DNA of 64,000 nucleotides from Treponema sp. (GTDB lineage: Bacteria > Spirochaetota > Spirochaetia > Treponematales > Treponemataceae), in contig JAEDCT010000011.1 of assembly GCA_016294035.1 (NCBI GenBank), positions 1 through 64,000 on the forward strand. Reading direction: 5' to 3'. How positions within the stretch are numbered: position 1 is the stretch's first letter; each line of letters starts with the position of its first letter. The notes below the pieces were generated by a model, which was not told the origin of the DNA, searched no databases, and saw nothing but the letters and a program-made list of their open reading frames with translations. Of this stretch, positions 25,637 to 31,261 are shown piece after piece. Position numbers and translations under genes: made by a program.

Positions 25637-25934
25637 TAATTTCCTCTTTTAAGGTGGGGAGGTACACACGAACCGCTACAAGAGAAAACTTCCCTCAGCA
25701 CGAGAACTTGTGTCCAGCTAGCTTATGCTAACAAAAAAACAAATGAATCATTCATTTATTTTTTTCTTTGCACAAGTTATGACGACAATAGCTTCAGAAG
25801 AAAAGGTAATTTTCCCCCTGAAGCTTTGAGCAAAATATATGCTATTTAGACGGCAGAAGATCTTGCGAAACTCCTGCCTGAACCAGTTGGTTTATGACAC
25901 CTCCAAAAACACCAGGTTTTCAGAGGCTGCATAA
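25637..25934 (-). other. rplL-rpoB intergenic leader
   Basis: 298 bp with no coding frame of note. It contains the attenuator-like hairpin at 25733-25757, a TAGC/GCTA hairpin near 25717-25732 and a Shine-Dalgarno (GAGG) before rpoB. No convincing -35/-10 pair was found, so rpoBC probably depend on read-through from the rplK transcript. Confidence 0.5.
25733..25757 (-). terminator. Attenuator-like hairpin between rplL and rpoB
   Basis: Minus strand AAATGAA-TGA-TTCATTT, a perfect 7-bp AU-rich stem, then G and seven T. The weak AU stem fits a partial terminator that lowers rpoBC expression relative to L7/L12, as known at the same place in E. coli. Confidence 0.65.
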
Positions 25935-26312
25935 TTACTTCTTTGAAGCCTTTCCACCAGCTGCTTCGATGTCAGCGATCATCTTGTCTGCATCAGCCTT
26001 AGATACGCCTTCCTTGAGTGGCTTTGGAGCGCCTTCAACAAGAGCCTTTGCTTCACCAAGTCCGAGACCTGTGATTGCACGAACAGCCTTGATAACAGCA
26101 ATCTTCTTGTCTGCTGCAACAGATTCAAGAGTAACTGTGAATTCTGTCTGTTCTTCTGCTGCACCTGCTGCTGCACCTGCTGCTGGACCTGCTGCAACTG
26201 CTACTGCTGCAGTAACTCCGAACTTTTCTTCCATTGCCTTTACGAGGTCAGCTGCCTGCTGAACTGTCATAGCTGCGATTGCTTCGAGGATTTCGTCATT
26301 TGAAAGTGCCAT
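25935..26312 (-). CDS. rplL: 50S ribosomal protein L7/L12
   Basis: L7/L12 stalk protein, 125 residues from MALSNDEILEAIAAM; AAGGAAG lies 6 nt upstream, and an upstream extension of 11 residues lacks support. The N-terminal dimerisation helix, Ala/Gly-rich hinge (about residues 36-52) and C-terminal domain with KIAVIKAVRAITGLGLGEAKALVE are typical. Recruits translational GTPases. Confidence 0.97.
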   Translation of the reverse strand: MALSNDEILEAIAAMTVQQAADLVKAMEEKFGVTAAVAVAAGPAAGAAAGAAEEQTEFTVTLESVAADKKIAVIKAVRAITGLGLGEAKALVEGAPKPLKEGVSKADADKMIADIEAAGGKASKK

Positions 26313-26355
26313 AATTGTCTTCCTTTTTTTTGTCATTTCTGACATTTAGTTATGC

Positions 26356-26388
26356 TGCGGAAAAAGACATACATCTTTCGAACCCGCA
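26356..26388 (-). promoter_or_regulatory. Two-tier hairpin between rplJ and rplL
   Basis: In the 176-bp rplJ-rplL gap the minus strand folds as TGCGG ... AAAGA-TGTATG-TCTTT ... CCGCA, an outer and an inner 5-bp stem. No T-run follows. It may mark an RNA-processing site allowing separate regulation of L12. Confidence 0.5.
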
Positions 26389-26488
26389 TACATTTATTGT
26401 CTGCAGATAGTAATCAGCACAATGAAGCCTAACTGCAGTTTCCCAGATTCCAGCATGTGGATCTGAAAATATGATTTTTTGCTGCTGA

Positions 26489-27043
26489 TTATTCAGCTGC
26501 TGGAGCTGCTTCTGCTGCTGGTGCAGCTGCTGCAGGACCTTCTTTTTCAAGCTTATCAACATAAGCCTGCAATGTAGCAGCAAGTTTCTGTGCTGGTCCA
26601 TTGATAGCAGACATAAGCATAGCGATGAGCTGCTTCTTTCCTGGCAACTTTGAAAGTGCTTCGATCTTTGCAGCATCATAAAGCTCATTGTCTACCCATG
26701 CACCCTTTACAGAAAGAGCTGGAGCATCCTTAATGAAGTCAAACAAAATCTTTGCTGACTCATTTGCATCTTCCCCTACCATTGCAATAGCAGTTGGTCC
26801 AGAAAGATACTGTGCTACTTCCTTGTTGTTCATTTCTTCGAAAGCTACACGAGCAAAGTTATTCTTGATAACCTTGAGCTGTGAATCCTTTTCGCGAAGC
26901 GAACCACGGAGCTTTGTAATCTGTTCTACAGTAAGTCCACGGTAATCAACAAAAATGAAATTGTTGTATTCACCAAGAACCTTCTTTGCTTCTTCAATAG
27001 CAGCTGTTTTAGCTGGCTGGAGTTTCTTTGCTTTGATAGCCAT
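26489..27043 (-). CDS. rplJ: 50S ribosomal protein L10
   Basis: L10, 184 residues, the stalk base that binds L12 dimers through its C-terminal helix. N-terminal rRNA-binding part: FIFVDYRGLTVEQITKLRGSLR and VIKNNFARVAFEE. The last 20 residues are a low-complexity Ala/Pro/Glu tail after the L12-binding helix. Start overlaps the rplA stop (TAATG). Confidence 0.97.
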   Translation of the reverse strand: MAIKAKKLQPAKTAAIEEAKKVLGEYNNFIFVDYRGLTVEQITKLRGSLREKDSQLKVIKNNFARVAFEEMNNKEVAQYLSGPTAIAMVGEDANESAKILFDFIKDAPALSVKGAWVDNELYDAAKIEALSKLPGKKQLIAMLMSAINGPAQKLAATLQAYVDKLEKEGPAAAAPAAEAAPAAE

Positions 27044-27723
27044 TATTCATCTCCTTCCTTGAAGTTAACCCAAACGCCAGGTCCCATAGATGAGCTAAGG
27101 GAAATTGAGCGAATGAATCCTGCCTTTGCATCTGCTGGCTTCTTGCGATTAAGTTCTGAAAGGAATGCATTTACGTTTTCTGCAGTGTCCTTAACATCCA
27201 TTGATACCTTTCCTACTGGAATGTGGATAACACCTGTCTTATCTGCACGATATTCTGTACGTCCCTTCTTGAGTTCAGCAACAGCTTCTGCAATGTTTGG
27301 TGTAACAGTTCCAGTCTTTGGGTTAGGCATAAGACCCTTGCGTCCCAAAACCATACCGAGACGACCTACGTCCTTCATCATGTCTGGTGTTGCAACTGCA
27401 ACGTCGAAATCAAGCCAACCACCCTTTACCTTGTCGAGGTATTCTGTACCTGCATAAGTAGCACCTGCTGCGAGAGCTTCCTGAACGCGATCATCCTTAC
27501 AGAATACGAGAACGCGCTTTTCACCCTTGAACTGGTGTGGGAAAACCAAAGTATCACGTACTGTCTGGTTTTTCTCAAGCTTGAGTGTGATTGAAAGTTC
27601 TACTGTTTCGTCAAACTTAACGTAGTGAAGATCCTTTACGAGCTGACAAGCTTCTGAAACAGAATACTGTTTTGTTGCATCATATTTTGCAAGTGATGCG
27701 CGGTAATTCTTTCCGTGTTTCAT
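27043..27723 (-). CDS. rplA: 50S ribosomal protein L1
   Basis: L1, 226 residues, forming the mobile L1 stalk that guides E-site tRNA. Motifs: KFDETVELSITLKLEKNQTVRDTLVFPH (in part), LGRKGLMPNPKTGTVTPN and RADKTGVIHIPVGKVSM. In many bacteria L1 also represses its own operon. The 2-bp spacing to rplK and TAATG overlap with rplJ indicate tight coupling. Confidence 0.98.
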   Translation of the reverse strand: MKHGKNYRASLAKYDATKQYSVSEACQLVKDLHYVKFDETVELSITLKLEKNQTVRDTLVFPHQFKGEKRVLVFCKDDRVQEALAAGATYAGTEYLDKVKGGWLDFDVAVATPDMMKDVGRLGMVLGRKGLMPNPKTGTVTPNIAEAVAELKKGRTEYRADKTGVIHIPVGKVSMDVKDTAENVNAFLSELNRKKPADAKAGFIRSISLSSSMGPGVWVNFKEGDE

Positions 27724-27725
27724 GA

Positions 27726-28157
27726 TTAAGCCTCCACCTCGATGCCCATACTGCGAGCAGTACCAGCAATAATTTTCTTTGCAGCTTCAATGTCGTTTGC
27801 GTTGAGATCAGGAAGCTTCTGCTTAGCAATATCTTCAAGAGCCTGCTTAGAAATCTTTCCAACCTTGTCGCGGAGTGGATTTCCAGAACCCTTCTGTACG
27901 CCGGCAGCCTTCTTTACGAGAACTGCAGCAGGAGGTGTCTTGAGGATGAATGTGTAAGACTTATCCTGATAAACAGTGATAACTACAGGGATGATAAGTC
28001 CCTTTTCCATGTTCTTTGTACGATCATTGAATTCCTGTACGAACTTAGGTGCAGCAACTCCATGAGGTCCAAGAGCTGGTCCAATAGGTGGAGCTGGTGT
28101 TGCAGCGCCGGCTGGGCACTGAAGTTTGATGACAGCTGTAACCTTTTTTGTGGCCAT
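27726..28157 (-). CDS. rplK: 50S ribosomal protein L11
   Basis: L11, 143 residues, of the GTPase-associated centre, the thiostrepton-site protein. MATKKVTAVIKLQCPAGAATPAPPIGPALGPHGV (in part), the TVYQDKSYTFILKTPPAAVLVKKAAG region and C-terminal IIAGTARSMGIEV are conserved. First gene after the nusG terminator, with a leader of about 150 nt. Confidence 0.98.
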   Translation of the reverse strand: MATKKVTAVIKLQCPAGAATPAPPIGPALGPHGVAAPKFVQEFNDRTKNMEKGLIIPVVITVYQDKSYTFILKTPPAAVLVKKAAGVQKGSGNPLRDKVGKISKQALEDIAKQKLPDLNANDIEAAKKIIAGTARSMGIEVEA

Positions 28158-28314
28158 ATTGTATCTCCTTAAATTGGTGTGGGTACTGTACTTGAATTCC
28201 AGAACCCTAGCGGAATGCCTATGTCCAACGGACCTGCACTCCTCCCAAAATATTAAGATAAAGGTTAAAAAACCTATAATCTTTCAAAGAACGAGCAAGA
28301 GATGCTCTTTATAC
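28158..28314 (-). promoter_or_regulatory. rplK leader region
   Basis: Between the nusG terminator and rplK the minus strand can form GAGCA/TGCTC (28293-28307), AGGTT-TTTT-AACCT (28262-28275) and GTCC-GTT-GGAC hairpins. L1 is known to bind such leaders in other bacteria; whether it does here is inference. No clear -35/-10 pair was found, though some promoter must lie here or transcription reads through. Confidence 0.4.
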
Positions 28315-28343
28315 AACAAAAGCCCGCATCAGTGTGCGAGCTT
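28315..28343 (-). terminator. Terminator of rpmG-secE-nusG
   Basis: Minus strand 9-bp stem AAGCTCGCA / TGCGGGCTT (one G-U), 6-nt loop, followed by TTTTGTTG. Confidence 0.8.
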
Positions 28344-28348
28344 AAATA

Positions 28349-28906
28349 TTATACCTTTTCAACCTGCAGAACATCAACCTCAACTGGTGTTGCACGTCCA
28401 AAGATCTGAACATTAACACGCAGCTTGTTCTTTTCTGCATTTACTTCCTCAACAACACCTGTGAATGTTGAGAATGGTCCGTCAGTAATCTTAACGTTGT
28501 CACCAACCTCGTAATTCTGCTTAATGCGAACCTGTTTTTCACCCTTGAGCTCACCAGCCATCTGAAGCATGCGCTTTGCTTCTTCTGATGAAATAGGGTG
28601 CGGTTTTTCTGAAGGCTTTGTTCCTACAAAACCATTAACACCCTGAATGCGTCTGATTGAAGAACACACATCCTTCCAGCCAAGCTGTGGGAGATCCATC
28701 TCAATCATAAGGTAGCTTGGCAAAAGCAGATTGTTTCTTACACGTTTCTTGCTGTCACGAACTTCCACAACTTCCTCTGTAGGAAGCTTTACGCTTGTAA
28801 CAACATTTCCGTCAAGCTTTCCTTCCTCAATCATGGAATTCAAAGTACGGAAAATTTTCTGTTCGTAACCTGTGTATGTTTGAAGAATATACCAGCTTCT
28901 TGACAT
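28349..28906 (-). CDS. nusG: Transcription elongation/antitermination factor NusG
   Basis: NusG, 185 residues. NGN domain at 1-115 (SWYILQTYTGYEQKIFRTL, YLMIEMD, VNGFVGTKPS) and a C-terminal KOW domain (YEVGDNVKITDGPFSTFTGVVEEVNAEKNKL in part). Binds RNA polymerase and, through KOW, S10 or Rho. Located 14 bp after secE in the classic secE-nusG pair. Confidence 0.98.
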   Translation of the reverse strand: MSRSWYILQTYTGYEQKIFRTLNSMIEEGKLDGNVVTSVKLPTEEVVEVRDSKKRVRNNLLLPSYLMIEMDLPQLGWKDVCSSIRRIQGVNGFVGTKPSEKPHPISSEEAKRMLQMAGELKGEKQVRIKQNYEVGDNVKITDGPFSTFTGVVEEVNAEKNKLRVNVQIFGRATPVEVDVLQVEKV

Positions 28907-28920
28907 TGAATACCTCCGCC

Positions 28921-29100
28921 CTAGAAAATTACGCGAAGGCCTTCTGTAAACAGCCAGTCAAAAAGGCCGAGAACTGCAGCCATGACAATTGTTGAGATGA
29001 AAACAACTTTTGTAGAAGACAATACATCAGAACGTGTTGGCCATGTTACCTTCTTGAGTTCTCCTACACATTCTCTAAAAAACTGAAAGATCTTGCTCAT
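28921..29100 (-). CDS. secE: Preprotein translocase subunit SecE
   Basis: SecE, 59 residues from MSKIFQFFRECVGELKKVTWPTR, the conserved amphipathic segment, followed by one transmembrane helix (VVFISTIVMAAVLGLFDWLF). The frame is open further upstream but would run into tRNA-Trp, so the ATG at 29100 is chosen. Clamps the two halves of SecY. Confidence 0.96.
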   Translation of the reverse strand: MSKIFQFFRECVGELKKVTWPTRSDVLSSTKVVFISTIVMAAVLGLFDWLFTEGLRVIF

Positions 29101-29127
29101 TATTTTCACCCTTTGGTTAAAAATTAT

Positions 29128-29200
29128 CAGGCCAGGCAGGACTCGAACCCGCGACAACCGGTTTTGGAGACCGGGACTCTACCAACTGAGCTACTGACCT
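29128..29200 (-). tRNA. tRNA-Trp (anticodon CCA)
   Basis: A 73-nt cloverleaf. Acceptor AGGTCAG pairs with CTGGCCT (one G-U), the D-arm contains AGCTCAGTTGGTAGAG, the anticodon loop is CTCCAAA (anticodon CCA), and the T-arm is GCGGGTTCGAGTCCTGC. The 3' CCA is not encoded. Lies between rpmG and secE in the same transcript. Confidence 0.97.
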
Positions 29201-29249
29201 AAATATATTCAAGGTCTCGAAAGACCCGATATACCTGGATTATGAAAGC

Positions 29250-29423
29250 TTATTTAGCCTTGCATTCCTTGTGCAAGAGTTCCTTGCGGCAGAAAGGACA
29301 ATACTTATTCTTCTCGAGCTTTCCTGTAATGTTCTTGCGGTTTTTGTATGTTGTGTAATTCTTGCGCTTGCATTCTGTACACTGCAATGCGATAATTTCT
29401 ACGGCTGTCTTCTTCTTTGCCAT
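29250..29423 (-). CDS. rpmG: 50S ribosomal protein L33
   Basis: L33, 57 residues from MAKKKTAVEIIALQC. Zinc ligands C15/C18 (CTEC) and C42/C45 (CPFC) are intact, the zinc-binding form. KNYTTYKNRKNITGKLE is typical. An upstream extension of the frame runs into tRNA-Thr and is rejected. Flanked by tRNA-Thr and tRNA-Trp, a common tRNA-rpmG-tRNA-secE-nusG arrangement. Confidence 0.97.
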   Translation of the reverse strand: MAKKKTAVEIIALQCTECKRKNYTTYKNRKNITGKLEKNKYCPFCRKELLHKECKAK

Positions 29424-29450
29424 GGTATTACTCCTTAGATATTTTCTTAA

Positions 29451-29523
29451 AGCTCTCAAGCGGAATCGGACCGCTGACCTCATCGTTACCAACGATGTGC
29501 TCTACCGACTGAGCTATAAGAGC
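29451..29523 (-). tRNA. tRNA-Thr (anticodon GGT)
   Basis: A 73-nt cloverleaf. Acceptor GCTCTTA pairs with TGAGAGC (one G-U), D-arm AGCTCAGTCGGTAGAGC, anticodon stem CATCG/CGATG with loop TTGGTAA (anticodon GGT), T-arm GCGGTCCGATTCCGC. 3' CCA not encoded. First gene of the rpmG-secE-nusG transcript. Confidence 0.97.
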
Positions 29524-29565
29524 AAGAGGGTATAATATCCCCTTGAAAATTCAATGTGTTTTGGA

Positions 29566-29594
29566 AATATATATTAATAAAAAAAAACTGTCAA
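29566..29594 (-). promoter_or_regulatory. Near-consensus promoter for tRNA-Thr-rpmG-tRNA-Trp-secE-nusG
   Basis: Minus strand -35 TTGACA (29589-29594), 17-bp AT-rich spacer, -10 TATATT (29566-29571). Directly upstream of the -35 lies the palindromic repeat TGAATTCA-G-TGAATTCA (29597-29613). Confidence 0.85.
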
Positions 29595-29660
29595 TATGAA
29601 TTCAGTGAATTCAGACAAAGATTAATATATTTTTTTCTGCACATCCGGATTTTCAGCTGT

Positions 29661-30509
29661 TTAATTGTACAAAGTCGTGCCTGCAGGAACAGATTTTGTT
29701 ACCCAGGTATTTCCACCAATAACTGACCCCCTGCCAATAACAGTCTCTCCACCAAGAATTGTGGCATTTGCGTAAATAGTCACATCATCTTCAATCGTTG
29801 GATGACGCTTCTTGTCCATGAGTTCTTTTTTTACACTAAGAGCACCCAGGGTTACACCCTGATAAATCTTCACATTATTTCCTATAATGCAGCTTTCACC
29901 AATTACAACACCAGTTCCATGGTCAATAAAAAAGCTTTCACCAATCTTTGCGCCCGGGTTAATATCAATTCCAGTTTTTGAATGGGCATATTCACTCATA
30001 ATGCGGGGAATAACCGGGACTCCGTTTCTGCACAAAAAGTGAGCAAGACGATATATTGTAATGGCTTCAAGCCCCGGATAGGAAACAATTACCTCTTCGC
30101 TTGATTTTGCAGCCGGATCCCCAAGATATGCAGCCTGAACATCCAGGCCAATCTTTCTGCGGATTTCCGGGATTTCCTCGATCAAGGCAAGTGCTGTCTT
30201 TTCTGCAAGGGCAAAACAATGGGAATTCTCGATTTTTTCTCCCTTTTTGATGTAATAGAGGGCTTTTTGAATTTCACGGGTAAGCATTGCAACTATTCTA
30301 TTCACCCGCTCACCGGTAATGAACCTTAAAGTCTGGGAATCAATATATTCTGCAACCGTATATCCGGGAAAAATCAGGCAGCATAAATCCTTAAGCACGG
30401 AAATAACATTCTGCTGATTTGGAAAATTTACAGCTTCCTCGAGATTGATTCCACCGTATTTTTCGTAAGAATCCAAAATTTTATCCACTGCACTGTCGAT
30501 CTTATTCAT
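29661..30509 (-). CDS. cysE: Serine O-acetyltransferase
   Basis: Transfers acetyl from acetyl-CoA to L-serine, the first step of cysteine synthesis; 282 residues. The N-terminal helical domain is followed by a SATase linker (AAYLGDPAAKS) and a left-handed beta-helix of hexapeptide repeats from about residue 175: GIDINPGAKIGESFFIDHGTGVVIGE with the conserved HG catalytic region, then VKIYQGVTLGALSV. The C-terminus stops soon after the last repeat and lacks the long tail that binds CysK in enterobacteria, so a stable cysteine synthase complex is less likely. Good promoter at 30564-30592. No other cys genes in the window. Confidence 0.92.
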   Translation of the reverse strand: MNKIDSAVDKILDSYEKYGGINLEEAVNFPNQQNVISVLKDLCCLIFPGYTVAEYIDSQTLRFITGERVNRIVAMLTREIQKALYYIKKGEKIENSHCFALAEKTALALIEEIPEIRRKIGLDVQAAYLGDPAAKSSEEVIVSYPGLEAITIYRLAHFLCRNGVPVIPRIMSEYAHSKTGIDINPGAKIGESFFIDHGTGVVIGESCIIGNNVKIYQGVTLGALSVKKELMDKKRHPTIEDDVTIYANATILGGETVIGRGSVIGGNTWVTKSVPAGTTLYN

Positions 30510-30563
30510 GAACGCCCCCAGGAAACAAAGAATGATGTTTTATCCGCCGTTTCCTTTATTGAA

Positions 30564-30592
30564 AATATACGTTTATAAAACCCTACTGTCAA
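30564..30592 (-). promoter_or_regulatory. Promoter of cysE
   Basis: Minus strand -35 TTGACA (30587-30592), 17-bp spacer, -10 TATATT (30564-30569), about 55 bp before the cysE start. Confidence 0.85.
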
Positions 30593-30612
30593 TTAGGAAA
30601 AATCATGTATCA

Positions 30613-30656
30613 TTTTGACGCAATTAAATTGAGTTATTTTGACCCATTTTGACCCA
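30613..30656. promoter_or_regulatory. TTTTGAC(CCA) repeats between cysE and hsp20
   Basis: Two adjacent copies of TTTTGACCCA (30637-30646 and 30647-30656) and one TTTTGACG at 30613. They lie about 115-160 bp upstream of the sigma-54 promoter of hsp20, a usual distance for enhancer-binding sites, and about 45 bp upstream of the cysE -35. The next 110 bp to the promoter are AT-rich, with A-tracts. Confidence 0.5.
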
Positions 30657-30769
30657 CTTATGATAATTGATTACCTGCTGAATGAATCATCTGATTTTTT
30701 GAGTATAAAAAAAACTGCAAAAGCATTGAATTTCCGGCATTTTAAAAAAAATTTTATTTTTATTGAATC

Positions 30770-30786
30770 TTGGCACACTTTATGCA
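30770..30786 (+). promoter_or_regulatory. Sigma-54 promoter of hsp20
   Basis: TTGGCACACTTTATGCA matches the -24/-12 consensus, with GG (30772-30773) and GC (30784-30785) exactly 10 nt apart. The expected start is near 30797, giving a leader of about 55 nt. No convincing sigma-70 boxes are seen at this spot. Confidence 0.75.
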
Positions 30787-30851
30787 CTATGTATTAGTGA
30801 GACACAGTAAGTGCCTATAAAAAAAATCAATACCTTTAGGAGGGTACATTT

Positions 30852-31250
30852 ATGAACGATCTTTCACTTTTGGACACATTCTTTGGAAACGCACCGGCAT
30901 TCTACGGAAACTCAGCAAATCGCCTTCCATGCGTTGATGTAATTGAAACAAAGGACACATACGAATTTTCCATGGAACTTCCTGGAAGATGCGAAAAAGA
31001 CGTTGAAATCAGCCTGAAAGAAGACGTCCTCACAATTGCTTCAATCAAGGGTGAAGAGGAAAACAAGAAGACTGACGGCAACTATCTGATCAAAGAACGC
31101 AAGTTCAACGAGTTCAAGCGCACATTCAGTCTTCCAAAAGACATTGATACCGAAAAAGTTTCTGCCTGCTTCAAGAACGGAATCCTTTCTATCTCAATCG
31201 GAAAGAAACCTCAGGCTGCAGAAAAGAAAATTGCAATCAAAATAGCATAA
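30852..31250 (+). CDS. Hsp20/alpha-crystallin small heat-shock protein
   Basis: A 132-residue ATP-independent holdase chaperone. The alpha-crystallin domain spans about residues 25-118, with DVIETKDTYEFSMELPG at its start, KERKFNEFKRTFSLP and the GILSI beta-strand motif (NGILSISIGKK). The C-terminal IAIKIA supplies an IxI-type oligomer contact. AGGAGGG 7 nt upstream of the ATG is a very strong ribosome-binding site. Transcribed from a sigma-54 promoter, unusual for this family, pointing to control by an enhancer-binding activator. Ends 11 bp from the convergent GH95-like gene. Confidence 0.95.
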   Translation: MNDLSLLDTFFGNAPAFYGNSANRLPCVDVIETKDTYEFSMELPGRCEKDVEISLKEDVLTIASIKGEEENKKTDGNYLIKERKFNEFKRTFSLPKDIDTEKVSACFKNGILSISIGKKPQAAEKKIAIKIA

Positions 31251-31261
31251 TGCTACTGATT

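Noticed and set aside
26350..26688. Minus-strand open frame of 112 codons overlapping rplJ
   Set aside because: It is the rplJ low-complexity tail read in another frame (Gln/Leu-rich from GCTGCTG repeats).
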